Of a DNA stretch of 64,000 bases, positions 35,580 through 48,034 are shown piece after piece. Both the position numbers and the translations under genes were made by a program. The notes under the pieces are model-generated. The model ran no database searches. It saw only the letters and a program-made list of their open reading frames with translations, and was not told where the DNA came from. Position 1 is the stretch's first letter; every line of letters begins with the position of its first letter. Location of the stretch: positions 248,001 to 312,000 of the forward strand of contig MU623359.1 of assembly GCA_025201765.1 (NCBI GenBank). The letters are read 5' to 3'. The stretch comes from Daldinia sp. FL1419 (taxonomy: Eukaryota; Ascomycota; Sordariomycetes; Xylariales; Hypoxylaceae).

Positions 35580-37252
35580 TTATTCTACTTGCGGTAAGAG
35601 GGCACCCTTCTCATCGCGTGCCAACATAACTTTGCCCACAATCTTTTCGGTCAGAGTCGCACACCAGGGATCGACATAGCCGGTCCAAAGCATCGCAGCA
35701 CCGTAGTTTAGAGGAATCCAGAACGGCAGCGCAATCGCAAGACGCCATCCACTAGGGAACATGAGCGTGCCGTGAACTGTTTCACCCTTGTCATTAGTGA
35801 TGGGCGGAGGAACGTGGATTCCATAGACCATCCAGCAGAGAACACTGCGAAGGAGGGGACCGTGTAGCAGATAAACAGCGAAAGACTGCTTGCCGAACCA
35901 GAGTAGGTACTTGCTCGACATGATGTCTCGCAAGGACGGGCTGAAATGCAAACCTAAGGTAATCAATTCTAGGCCAATTCCAGAAGCGAACCGAGGATAG
36001 TCTGGGTCCTTGGGACAAATGCGTCTCAAAACTTCGAATTGGTAGCGGGACCAAGTTGCCCATTCTGGGTGTCCTTCAGGGAACGAAGCGACGTAGAGAC
36101 CTAGGAAGAGGAAGATTGCAGCCAGAGCTTGGGAAACTCTTGGTCGACGAGTGAGCCATTCCGTAGCCGGAGGGTGGTTTTGCAAATCGCAGAGGAAAAC
36201 ACCCCAGAAGAACTGCATCCCGAAAGCCGCTGCGATATAAAATTAGCTTCGGGACGGAAACAAAATGTCGGAATGAATACTTACAATCGGATGCCATCCA
36301 GAAATAGGCGTACATAATCAAACTGAGGATCATCCTGAACTGAGGTCGAATATAGGCTGTAGCAACAATAAAAGTATAGACTTCCATGCTTCCCTTTAGC
36401 AACGGTAATAATGTCCATTGGTTACCGTCGTACGCATTTCGGCCTCTTGTCCACGTTGAAATAATATTCTCAACCAAGTGTTTAACCGATAGGAACGCGT
36501 TCGCTTGCCGATCCGGTGCGGTTTTACCACACCACCAACAATCACTTTGCTTTGCGACCAAGAACATTCCGAGATTTGCCATTATCCAGATGATGACAGT
36601 TGCGAGACCACAAGGTATAACCAATCGGGGAACACGACGGAGGGCGGATTTGGCGATAGAGGTGAAGGCGGCATCTTGGTTGTTTTGTCGGTAGAGTTTG
36701 ATGGGTTTCAAGGCGCAGACATAACCGGTAACAAATGAGAAAATAGTAACACCAATACGGCCCTGGACTAGAATTCGCAAGAAAGGTAGTTGCAAAGGCC
36801 GAGGCGCAGAACCGTTATGGGTAGCCGGTAGGAAAAGGTCGCCATCAAAAGCCCTGGCGATATGAGTTAAAACCACCAGAGTAGATGCGAAACCTCGAAG
36901 GCCCTACAGAAAAGGATATTTTGTTAGCTGGGGAAAATAAGGTACGACGTCTAAAGTTTAAGTTTAAGTTTAATGCTCCTCATCCCATTCCTTGTTTGGT
37001 TTAAAACTTGCGTACGACTCGGTACGATGCCCATCTATTCCAGGTATCATCCATCCCACGTGGGCTGATGCCTCTTTCAGCTCCGAGAAAAATCCCAACT
37101 TTACCGCCATCTTTGTGGGTTCCATCTCGAGAAGCCAGTATTGAACTCGTATTCTTGTTTCTTGTCGCCGGTCGCATTCTTTACTTATGACGTAGATAAA
37201 GTTATTAACTTACATCGACCCATTTAACATTTCCTTCTCTGCCAATAGCCAT
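35580..37252 (-). CDS. Membrane acyltransferase, acyltransferase-3 family
   Basis: This is a multi-pass integral membrane protein of the acyltransferase-3 (PF01757) family, which transfers acyl groups to sugars, lipids or small molecules. Exons 37214..37252, 36285..36903 and 35580..36229 give 435 aa. Exon 1 encodes MAIGREGNVKWVD; exon 2 begins GLRGFASTLVVLTHIARAFD, the conserved first helix with its His. RPLQLPFLRIL and the GRIGVTIFSFVTGYVCALKP stretch follow, then several hydrophobic helices and WFGKQSFAVYLLHGP near the end, typical of the fungal subgroup. All three joins keep frame with GTAAGT donors. The substrate cannot be read from the sequence. Confidence 0.9.
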
Positions 37253-40200
37253 TTTGACTAGTCGTCAGAGAATCGCAAAATTGATCTGATTACTTCGCTG
37301 TCATGCCTTGATAAGGAGAAACCCAGGTTCGAAGTTGGTGTAGCCGGAGGAACCTGTATCGGAAGTAACCAGCACCTTTTTATCGGATCTGCGAAATCCT
37401 GTCCCTTGCTCTCGAGGTGTTACTACTCCGAGTGCACTGTCTTTGGTTAAGTAGGCGGTCGAACGAGAGGGGGAACCGAGAAAGCCTGGAATGTTACGAT
37501 TCGGATATGTTGTGTTTTTCTAGACGCGCGCAGTACAAGAAAAAAAGCGGGACTAGATTCACTGATATGCGTTCCGGAAGTTGATGTTTAACAAGTGGCG
37601 ACACAAATGCGCGCGACTTGAGGAATGACTTTTTGAAGGATCAAGGTCCTAAGGGCCAGTCTCGATAAAAAAACAGGTAGGAATAATATTAGATATATTA
37701 TTCGCCCATGCAAGGAGCATGTAAGATATACGCATACAAAGCGACAATGCTCAGTTTAATTTACCCAAAAAAAAGGTTGAGAAAGGCGGATAGATTAAAT
37801 GGGCTGGTTTATAAAAAGAAAGAACAAGAAGGACAGGATTAGAGGTCAGTTCCCACACACTTAAAGATACGGCAAGAGGCGCAAAGAAGGAAGAGGGAGA
37901 AAAGGGAAGTCGGAGGATTTTTTAAGAGGGAAGATATAATAAGGGGTGGACGATTTTTGGGGGGGAGAAAATACTTGATCTTGGCAAACAGGATCGATGT
38001 GATTTGATCGATATATGGATACACCCCCCCATATAAGTCAAGGTAGTCAAAGTAGACGGCGGCTTGGCGAGAATTGGAGGGAAAGGGAAGTCGGTTTTTG
38101 GGCTTGTTCCTGGCTGTGTGGTTTAGAAGAAGTCTTGGCTAACTTTGCGGGTTAGAAACTCCACCAGTTCAGCCTCTTTCTGAACAGGTACATGAACTAC
38201 TTGCGTTTTAATGTAATTACATGGGCTATATTTTAGGTAGGTAGGTTTTGGACAGGGGCAGTGACGAGATGAGAATTAATGGGGTTTAATGGTTAATGGG
38301 TGAATTTCGATGGGGGTTAAAATCAGGTGGGTTGAATTACGTAGGTCGTCTTAGTTTCGTATTAAAGTGTGTACTTTATCTTGGTGCGGTATGGTATCCA
38401 TATACAGTACCTTCCTAGGTACCTACCTATCTTTATGTGTTTGTCAACTTTCAAGCTTCTAGGTTAAGCTTCTAGACATGTTCGTCGTTATGTAGTTTTG
38501 TTCTTCCCTCACTTCTATTATTCCCATATTTATTATCAAAAGTACATACTTACTTAGATATCTTATGATAGCCTAATGTAACCATTATAACGTTCGTAGG
38601 CACGTTACAGGATTATTCAACTGCCCTAAGTGGTCAGTCAAACAAAGGAGATAGACCCTGGCTAACTAAGCTAAATATGGTAACGTTTAGTGCAGATTAT
38701 TTACAATGCGGCGGGGGGGTTCAATGCCGTAGTGTTAGTACCTAGGTACCATGTAGCATAGAGGCGGTACCCGACACTGGAAATCCTGGACTTTCCTCTT
38801 GAAAGAAGGTACTTGGCACGTTGGCTGCTTAGGGTCCTAAATGACCTGTATGCATTAGGCAAGTGCTACGAAATAGACAATTGTAATTGGTCGGAAAGTT
38901 CCAAATCGAGTTCTCGAACGAATCGTTAGAGATTAAAATAACCCGAACTACTTTTTGTATACTACGCTACCAATAGTACACCCGTTTCAAAAGCTGCAAT
39001 ACCTAAGTCAATTCCGATTTCTTGTGCTTCGGTTTGCTTGCAACCCACACTCCGCATACCGGTTCAACCTCGTAACTCTTGATGCGATAACTTTAAACTT
39101 TTCTAAACTTCGGGTATTGTTAAAAATATCAGAAATATCAGAATTAGTTCGACCAGAAAGCTTCTTTTGCTGTTCCCATCTCCCCGGATAATCGGCATCG
39201 ACAAGAGTCTTGGCCTTTCTTATTACTTGTCAAGTGCCTCTTCCAAGAGACTTGGCAGTGTAACTAGTCAATGCTTGGCTTTTCTTATTCTATACTTGTC
39301 CCAATACATATCCCGCACGTTGAGTAGGCCTAAAAACGCCTGAAGATACCTGAACATACTTGTTGATTACATGGGATATGGATGTACTGTTTCATTCTCC
39401 ATGCTATTCTCAGAGATGCGAACCCGCGCCACACGTTTCCGATATGCCCTCTAATATGCCTCGTCTAATAACATGAGGTTGCCTGAGCTTATCACTGACC
39501 ACTATCATAGTAACAGTCTTCTTTTTCCCCCCAATTCTCTATGCGGCCTGACGAACAAACAAAGTCTGACGTGCGCTTGTGTCACCCTTTTCGTTCGGAT
39601 TTTTTGTGCCGTCGTATCAGCCGCCCCCGCTCCATCAAATCCGACCCTGCTTGTGTTAAAGCTCGTGTCATAGCCAAGACTTTCTGGATTCCCTTGTTTC
39701 CAGTAATCCTCGTCTCCGAGAGAAAAAAAAGAGCAGTGTATCCGGTATCAGGCTGCGATCCCGTCTCCTAGCCGGCTTGCCGTGGTTGGAGGGAGTTCCA
39801 AGAAGATCGCGATTTTATTTTTACCACCTGCCATAGCTGTGTAGTTTGCCAACATCACCTTGTGACCAATGAGGCTGCAAATACGCTAATTCTTTGCTGA
39901 TCGACATGATGAAACGGCCTCTCCTAATCCCACATAAGCATATCTATTATCATATCTATATTGCAACTGCTCCTCTATTTTACCGAACATCTTGTCGATT
40001 CAAGCTTATCTACTTGAGGTCTTCTTGCTTTTTTGTTTTTTTGAGACCAAAATTGTTTCGCCTTTTTCGGAAACCCGCGCTTTCGGATTTACATATGCTA
40101 ACATGTATAATACACGCTGGCATTTTGACGAGACCGTACAGAAGGGCCAGAAAAAATGGAAGAAAAGAACAACCTTTTACATTGGTAACCGACGATCCTG

Positions 40201-43200
40201 TTCCCTACCTAATGACGGAAACATAAGCCTTCACCGACCCTGCTAGCGGTCTTGGCGTCTTCTGTCAATGCGGCGACATAACAATGCGGGCGCCAACCAA
40301 ATTTCAAGCGGGTCATCATTATTGTAGTATCGCTCACACATCCACGTGTGGCCAACTCCGCCAAGGCACCAAGTAATAAGGTACTATGCAATGAGAAGAA
40401 AAAAAAACGATGGCGGCTATAGTTAAACAAGTACGCACTACAACAAATTAGATCAAGGGCGAGACCTAACTCTGAAAATTGGTGCAAAGAACCGTTGCTA
40501 ATTCCGGCGAATAACATTCTCCAAATGGAATTGTTTAATTGTTAGCCTAATACGCCGGTTCGAGTGCTGACGCGGCTTCAATCTCCCCTGAACATACACG
40601 TACATTCTACGATGTAGTATGCAGTATATTAATAAAGCCCCTATTTTGAGATCAGCACTAAACAGTTTGGCCTAGCCCACCATGTACGTAGAAGTCTACC
40701 AACCTTTCTATTAACCATCGTATCACCGAATATTCAACCCCACTGGATCAGAATACGGAAAAGGAACAATTCTCCACGATATAATTTGTTGGTTTCGTTT
40801 GCAGCTGAACCCGATCTGAGACGCCGAGGCCCGGCTGTTTTTACCCCGGGAACTTTAGCTGTTCCGAAGGTCCCGTAACGGGTGTTTACCTCTTCTAATA
40901 AAGGTAGTATTCTGTTTGGGCTCATCACTGGGTTTGTCGCGTTATAGAATTATCAAAGTGGACTTCAATCAGCAATGCAGCAATAGTACCCAGGCAACGT
41001 CTAGGAAGTAATATGGTCACGAGAAATGAAAGTGGCGATTTACGAACAGGCATAGCGGAACGACGCTGGTTATTTCTCACGTCGCGTATTCATATCAAAT
41101 GAGGTTGCGCCGCCAAGGCCTGGGGACGAGAAGAAAAATAAAATAAAAAAATCTACAGCAATTACAGCCCGCAGGATTCGACTCAAGCGGTATCGGCTAG
41201 CAGGCGATTGCGGCTCATCACATGTTCTAATTTTATAAAATTTAGATCCTGGCTTAGAGCTGCTGCATCGAAGGAGAGCATAGGTAGTAGGTACCTCCTA
41301 TGTTTATACTGCGTATGGAAAGGCCTTTCAGCATCCTTATCCGACGTTGTGATCTCGAAGATCATACATCATCTACGTAAGCGGGAGTGTTTCTGAAACT
41401 TGAATAATCATCCCCAGATGCGGCCCGGGCGTTTAGTTCTCTTGAAACATTTATTAAACGGAATCGGATCAAACCCCCATCAACCGATTTTCATAAATGC
41501 GATACGGAGCCGCATAGCCTAGCCAGACCCGGCCACCTGGATTTGGGAGAACTGACCGCCAAATCTAACTGTTATCCCTTCTCCCGTATGGCATCTAATT
41601 TTATCTGGTTAAACAGAGGTAGTATCGAGCATTTATGATGACGCGGCAGCCTTGCATTAATAGGATAGAACCCCCCAGGCCGCGTTTCTTCTGACAGGAC
41701 CGGAGTTCTCACCCACATCAGATGCGAACAGAGTCAGCATTCCGCATTGAATTAGTTTGAATAGTCCACCCAATACGAACGGGTTTGGATAAGGGTTGCG
41801 ACAACCTCGTTTCAACCGACAAATTTATAGTCGAATATCCAGGTCGCGACTTTCTCCTGCAAGAAATCCTCGATCATTATTGGATCCCGACTTGTCCTGA
41901 TATGGCCAGTCCATTCAGTCGCCTAGGATACGTTCTTTGGCCCTGTTTGGTATAATATGGACTTTTGAAGTTGGCATTGCTACCCTTGCCCGGTATAGGC
42001 GACTCCCACTCACACGTGTGGCATGGCCTACATCGTTGTCACATTCTAACGCTACCGACTACCTATGGATCCATCACCGATCGCTCAAAGCTTAAGCATA
42101 TGGGCTATGTTGAGCATAGACGCTTATAACGATTTGGATTCCTTCGTTGAAAGCTGGTTGGGTTAAGACCACCCCCCATAGAGAGCTATAATCGCAGTAA
42201 CTAGAAAATGAGGGAAGATTCTTATGTCTTCTGAAAGGAGACGGCGATGGCCGATAAACCATCATCTAACATAGGTATATTTAGTAAGTTCGTCTTCTAT
42301 TATCGTCTGAATTGGCTCTGATTTGGACATATTCGATGTAAACCTTAGAGTCCAGGCGTAATTTTCCCGAATTAGACAACTACATGTCGTAAATATCCCC
42401 ATATGTTCGCGGCAGCGTAACGTGGCCACCTTCGTTTACCACCCATATCAACTTGAGGACTACTGTAAGCCTCGGACCAATTGCCTATCTGGGAGAGGTA
42501 CGTCACTGAATATACGAATTGCAGCTCGAGTATGTTTTATGTACTAGATGAATGACATTGATACCGTTGCCATCGTACCGTCCCATAATGGTATATGTTT
42601 TCCCCACTAGTCGATACCATAATTTTCCCTCGAGTGGTCCCCAACATAGGAATACGATACGATACCCAAACATATTTCCCTTCAATGGATGAAATTCCAG
42701 ACTATTATCCAGGATACGATACTAGCTGAATGATGATACATGTTCCCATATACCGTATATTAATACAGCATATCAACTGTATACGAGTGGAAGGGTATTG
42801 GTTATACGTATCCATGCCAAATCTTTGACCACTCATCTCAGTAAACGGTATTCCGAATAGGGGTACATAGTGCGATAGTCATAAACTGACGAAGAACCCT
42901 TACATTTACAACTCCCCCCCCCGTTCCCCCCATCTGGGACCCTTTGCACTCCTAGTGAGCACTGTCGTTTGCACTCGCCAGACCGCGACGATGGACTGGA
43001 TTATTCGAACCCTAGAAAGCGACGAGACGATCCCGTGTGATAGGAATAGCTTGCGATAATAACCAGCGGTAGCTTGACGTGACCGATCAATGGCTACGGC
43101 AACATGCCGATAGGAAACCCCGGGAGCGGACCGGTACCCCTGCCGTCAAACTCGCCCACCAACAGAGTCCAAGTAGCATTAATCCCACACGTCGTGGCCC

Positions 43201-43827
43201 TAGCTATTAGAGAAGACATGCAGTGATACAACAGGTACGGGCAAGCGCAGAAGTAAGTGTCTGAAGGTTAATCCTACTTTAAACCGATACCATAAATTCG
43301 GCTATCGTCGAGGAGTGTGCCCAATTGGTTATCTAGTCTTCTACATGCGTGTCAAACCTAGGCCAGCCGTAACGACCCATCATCTCAGGCTTTACGGGAT
43401 AAACTTTACGGGATACCAGAGATCTTTACATCCCCTAATTAATTCCATACTGGCGCGACTATTTCTTGCATAAAAGCTTAGGTACTCTAAAACTAGACAA
43501 GGTAAGTTTGATAACATGCCTACCTCCTAGTTAACTGTCTGGAAATAATTATAACACCTACCACTTCTTGGCATAACATTAACATACTACGGATGGCTCG
43601 CGCATAAGATTCTATCAACGCGGATATAATCTAAATATTATTAAATCGGAGCCAGTGGAATATTAACGTTAATATTGGGAAATGCTCATGCACCAACTAT
43701 CAACTATTCTATGGCCCATGTATTATATCGGAAGACGGATTCGTCTCCACCCGCAGGACCATAAGCCAAACATCATAAGGAATTAGCAACTTAGCCATCC
43801 GTATCCAAGACTCAACCTAAATTCTAT
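37253..43827. other. 6.6-kb gene-poor region
   Basis: No ORF with recognisable domains. It contains copies of the CCTAGGTACCTA palindrome near 38413 and 38740, a C/G homopolymer near 38710, and a 13-bp direct repeat of CTTTACGGGATA near 43390-43416. I see no RNA gene or mobile element. Confidence 0.45.
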
Positions 43828-44238
43828 TTACACGATCTTGACGTCATCAGGCTTCGGGATGTCTTCCGGCCAGGACACTTCCGTGTACCCGGCGGGTCTC
43901 GAAGCGTCCTTCTGCACCACGGCGACGCTCTGGATGATAGTATACAGGTTATGGCCGGGCAGGAGCGCCGGTGCCAAGGGGAAATCGTCGAGGGCGTTGA
44001 CGATCTCGATGACGATGTTGTAGTCCTTGGGCAGGCTTTCGGACTCGGGGGAGTACTCGGGAGATATTATTATTACGAGGTAGAGCACGGAGACGGGGCC
44101 GACCTTACCGCGGAAGTAGTTGATGGTTTCGACGTGTGGGACTTTGGCCTGCAGGTGTGCTACGATGCGGTCCTTGTTGGCTCGGTAGAAGTACTCGGCT
44201 TCGTCGCCGTCGACGAATTCTAGGGCTTGGACTAGCAT
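43828..44238 (-). CDS. Hypothetical protein, 136 aa
   Basis: An intronless ORF starting MLVQALEFVDGDEAEYFYRANK and ending DDVKIV. It is acidic, soluble and without signal peptide, membrane segment or a motif I can name. Support for being real: strong contrast in base composition with the AT-rich flanks, codon-like third-position bias, and balanced protein-like composition with alternating hydrophobic strands (VSVLYLVIIISPEY). It stands alone between two gene-poor stretches. Function unknown. Confidence 0.6.
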   Translation of the reverse strand: MLVQALEFVDGDEAEYFYRANKDRIVAHLQAKVPHVETINYFRGKVGPVSVLYLVIIISPEYSPESESLPKDYNIVIEIVNALDDFPLAPALLPGHNLYTIIQSVAVVQKDASRPAGYTEVSWPEDIPKPDDVKIV

Positions 44239-45574
44239 GATGAATGATTAGAGTGTTTCGTCGTCTGCTGTTGTGTGATGAGATATAATGGGTTGATGTC
44301 AAGGGATGGAAGGCTATCTATCTGCCTCTATTTCCTTTTAATAAGACGCTGGTCCTAGTCTGGAATATGTCTTGTGCTTGGATTCGGGAACGCGTCTAGT
44401 ATAAATAATATTATTTTATATGGATAGGTGACTAATGGAGTTAGTAGTGAAGTTTGGGTAGGACGGTGCGACAATATTTTCGGTTGTTGAATGTTGTTTC
44501 AGTTGGATGGTCTAAAAGTACAGCAATAGTCACGTACAGCTGCAAGGTTAAGCTTCAACTCGAATATATAGATGTAGTTAGCGACTATCATAAAACTAGA
44601 TAGGGTACCTAAGGGTGGTGGTTGTAGATGATTGAATAGCTGCGTAACCCGGGTGTAATGTAACCGGGCTAGTGGTGGGTAGAAAACAATGGGATAAAAG
44701 ATTATCTGTTGGCCTTGGCTGCGCATCTAAGGCTGATACATCAAAGAGGCATTGAAACTATTTAGCTACTTGAAAATCTCAAACAAAGACCTAACAGTTA
44801 GGGTTGCTTTGATTCTATGTCTTTAACGAGACGGGAAACTACATTATATTAAGTCCTTGCTAGATGCAGCTATTTTTATGTATTTCAAAGAGATTATTTC
44901 GTCTTGTTGTCAAAGTACATTCGAGGTGCATGTAGGTACCTAGGTAGGTAGGTAGATTTAGAAGAACTAGCGACATCGAAGCTCGAGTTTATACAATGAT
45001 CGCATATAGGAAGTATTAGATAAAGGAATTGATATGCTAGGTGTGAGTCGGTCTTTCTATCGCCCCGTTAGTCATTATAGAAATATCATTCATCATGTAA
45101 CTAGTTAATAGTTATTGGATCAATTAGTGATATGGCATGGAGGTTACTCCGTACACCGAGGGGAACAATAAAAGTCTTTGGTGATTATTGAAAGTGTATT
45201 GAGAGGTATCAAATTATCTACAGCTGAACTGAATGAATGGTGTCGCTAATCCCCCAAAAGCCCCACTAATAAATAAGTCGCGTCGCGTCGAGTTTTATTG
45301 GAGATGCTTCGACGAAAGGATTGCTCTTGGATGGGTTGCGGGGAGTTTCGAATCAACCATCCCGGCGAAAATATTTGGAATATTGTTTATAATTCTTCGT
45401 CCTATTGTCACTCGTACACTCATATAACTCATATATATCATGTATATCATATTGAAGTATACAAAACTCTTATAAATATAACTACCTACAACGATTGGAA
45501 ACTTATTAGCTACCTACCTAATTACCTAGAAACTTGATATACCGAAGATTGTATTTATCTCGCCAATCGAAAAA
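44239..45574. other. Intergenic region
   Basis: 1.3 kb of AT-rich DNA between divergent genes, with a GTAGGTACCTAGGTAGGTAG repeat near 44934-44953. No gene seen; promoters of both neighbours must lie here. Confidence 0.5.
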
Positions 45575-46504
45575 ATGGAAAAGTCCGAAGAACTCTTTGT
45601 ATCTTTGCCCCATGGCTGCACGATCTGTTACCAGACATCCGGTAACCCATCCGACCCGGCCATACTCCTCATCGCCGGGCACGGAATGGCCATGACACAA
45701 ATGGCCGACACATTTGTCCAATTGCTTAGCCCACCGGATCATCCTCATTTTATCGTCCAATTCGACCATCGGGATACTGGCCGGTCGACCTCTTTCCCCG
45801 AGCCACCGGAAGGAGAGCGCGCATACACCTTTGACAATATGGTAGATGATATCGTAGGTCTCATAAATCATCTCAAGCTTGAGCGTGTGCACGTAATGGG
45901 CGCTAGTATGGGCGGACCGCTTGCCTTTCTGACAGCTGCCCGTCTTCCCGATATCGTCGAGAGCTTGGCCCTCGTCCTCACGAGCCCAGTGGGACGCATA
46001 CAGAATGGGACAGACAATCTACCACCAATGTCGATGGAAGGGCATTATCTACTCGCCGAGGCATTCGATCCGCCTGAGAACTTTGATGATCACCAGGGTT
46101 GGATCGAGACGAATACAAAGATGCATCTTGCTCTAGCAACGAAACCCCCTACGGAAGAAGAGAAGGCCGAGGCGAGGCGTATGTGTGAGGTTACGTACTA
46201 TCGGGAGCTTGGAACCGGGACAATGCGGTCCAAGAAGAACCATGGGGACGCAACGGGCGTGAGATGGCCTAGGGAGGCGCTCGGGCTTGTCAAATGTCCG
46301 ACCGTGGTTATACACGGGGCCAAGGACCAATTATTCCCAGTGGAACATGCAAAGGCTATGAGAGACGGGGTGGCGGGAGAAGCAACGCTGGTAGTTATTG
46401 AAGACTGTGGACACGAGTTGCCGCATCGGGCTTTGAAGCCGGTGGCGGATGCGATCCTCGCGAATGCGAAGAAAGCTGAACAGGCGAGGGCGACTGGAAA
46501 GTGA
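45575..46504 (+). CDS. Alpha/beta hydrolase, RdmC-like
   Basis: A 309-aa intronless serine hydrolase of the alpha/beta fold. The nucleophile elbow is GASMG with Ser111; the oxyanion region has IAGHGMAM; FDHRDTGRS follows strand 4. The likely acid is the Asp of HGAKDQLF near residue 251 and the His is in DCGHELPHR near residue 280. The arrangement resembles methylesterase-like hydrolases such as aclacinomycin methylesterase RdmC. No signal peptide, so probably cytosolic. The substrate is unknown, and it has no obvious pathway partners beside it. Confidence 0.9.
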   Translation: MEKSEELFVSLPHGCTICYQTSGNPSDPAILLIAGHGMAMTQMADTFVQLLSPPDHPHFIVQFDHRDTGRSTSFPEPPEGERAYTFDNMVDDIVGLINHLKLERVHVMGASMGGPLAFLTAARLPDIVESLALVLTSPVGRIQNGTDNLPPMSMEGHYLLAEAFDPPENFDDHQGWIETNTKMHLALATKPPTEEEKAEARRMCEVTYYRELGTGTMRSKKNHGDATGVRWPREALGLVKCPTVVIHGAKDQLFPVEHAKAMRDGVAGEATLVVIEDCGHELPHRALKPVADAILANAKKAEQARATGK

Positions 46505-46963
46505 AGCGAGCGGCACGGTACCGAGCCGCGTGTTATCGTAACTAAAAGTTATCTTGACTACCTACCTAGAGCGATTAAAGACTGGCTAGAAACTGGATCT
46601 ACAGCTGCCAGGGAACTCCCTCGGTAGATATTGTTTTTATAGGAAATGGAGCATTGCAATACATTATCACTATAGCTAGACTCTGGAATGAGGAAACATG
46701 ACGTTTTAGTTCCTGCTTAAGATAGGGAGCTACCTACTTGGGTAGGTAGGTAGGCAGTTATTAATAAACACTAGAAAATGGCACTCGTTGAAAAGTATCA
46801 CCCTTCATCCAACCCCTAATTCTCTACCTATCACTCTGTTGCTGTAACACGGGCTAGAGGCTTGATTTGAAGGTAATGACTATCTATGAAGCTCCTCGAG
46901 CCACCTATATAGGTAGGTTACTTATAGCATCAGGACGAGGAACCCTGGTACATGACCCTGAAA
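46505..46963. other. Convergent intergenic region
   Basis: 459 bp between the 3' ends of the hydrolase and the RING gene, with TAGG tetranucleotide repeats near 46738-46753. Nothing else seen. Confidence 0.5.
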
Positions 46964-48034
46964 TCACCACCCTCCGAGTTCCGGCTGCTTCCCCCCCTTC
47001 TTAACTGTGCCGGAGGACAGCTTTCGCAACAAGCCTATAAAACGGCATGTTGAGCAATTAGGAGCTATTGAGCCCCCTTCCGGTAAGGTTAGTGGTGGGA
47101 AAGGAGCACCCGCATCGTACAAGTGGGTGACTATATTGTGGTGGCCACATTCGCGATCCGGATCCCAAAGCTCAAATCGACATACAGGACATGTAGTGTA
47201 TCTGTTTTCTTCCTCGCAGTGGTCGCGCCATTTTACCATGCACCAGAAGCAAAGCATGTGTCCACAAGGGAGAGTCTCCATTGTTACGGCGTCGGGATAC
47301 CCCATTTCGAATCGTGGTGCGGGATAGGGGAGGTCGCCGTAGTTGAGGTACTTCGAACAAATCGGACACGTTAGAAGAATGCGTACTAGATTACCATTCT
47401 CGTCGCGTCCAGTATGAAGCATCTGGCGAATTTGGCCATATAAGCTGACGGTGTCACTAGTGACAGTGACTATAGGCGGACCACCGCCGCCACCATTAAG
47501 GGGACCAGGGGGACCGGGCGGACCACCAGCACCACCAGCACCACCACCGCTACCACTGCCGCCACTGCCACCACTGCCTCCATCGCCTCCACCTTGGCCT
47601 ACCGGTTGCTGATCACCTGAATTACTCCCGGAACCGCCTGCTTGGCTAGAGCCTCCTTGGCTGGGGCCTGCATTGAACGGTCCTGCCGGGGGCCAAGCGC
47701 CTCCTGGATCACTCAGGGCAAGTGGAATTAACCCTTCTATACCCAAATTCCATACGTTCCCATGCGCTGCCATTAGTCGCCCCACGCGCGTGTCATGGAG
47801 CACGGCTCTCATTTCATGGTTCTCTCCTAGTCCTTGATCGAAATGGGGCGTCACCGCTAGACCGTGGGTCTGAAAAGACATATTGGTAGTAAATTCTGTT
47901 CGATTGTAAGTCGGTATTGCGTCTAGGGGTATTAATACGGTTGGTTCGCGTACAACTTTGAAAAATGGCCTCGATATCGGATTTCTGATTCTGCCAGTAG
48001 AAGGAAGTCCGGGTTGATATAACGCTGCTATCAA
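46964..48034 (-). CDS. RING-finger protein with Gly/Pro-rich linker
   Basis: Up to 356 aa; a probable ubiquitin E3 ligase. The N-terminal part is a fungal-type segment (MSFQTHGLAVTPHFDQGLGE). A low-complexity stretch at about 115-190 is made of Gly/Ser repeats and a collagen-like PPGPPGPLNGGGGG. The RING then runs CPIC, 30 residues, CGHMLCFWC, then CPVC (C3HC4 order), followed by a conserved-looking CGHHNIVTHLYDAGAPFP tail. Two starts are possible: 48034, or Met52 at 47881, which begins MSFQTHGLAV and is the more protein-like start. Substrate unknown. Confidence 0.8.
   Translation of the reverse strand: MIAALYQPGLPSTGRIRNPISRPFFKVVREPTVLIPLDAIPTYNRTEFTTNMSFQTHGLAVTPHFDQGLGENHEMRAVLHDTRVGRLMAAHGNVWNLGIEGLIPLALSDPGGAWPPAGPFNAGPSQGGSSQAGGSGSNSGDQQPVGQGGGDGGSGGSGGSGSGGGAGGAGGPPGPPGPLNGGGGGPPIVTVTSDTVSLYGQIRQMLHTGRDENGNLVRILLTCPICSKYLNYGDLPYPAPRFEMGYPDAVTMETLPCGHMLCFWCMVKWRDHCEEENRYTTCPVCRFELWDPDRECGHHNIVTHLYDAGAPFPPLTLPEGGSIAPNCSTCRFIGLLRKLSSGTVKKGGKQPELGGW

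Noticed and set aside
39894..40226. 110-codon plus-strand ORF
   Set aside because: Low-quality composition with hydrophobic runs from AT-rich DNA; overlapping ORF in another frame equally long.
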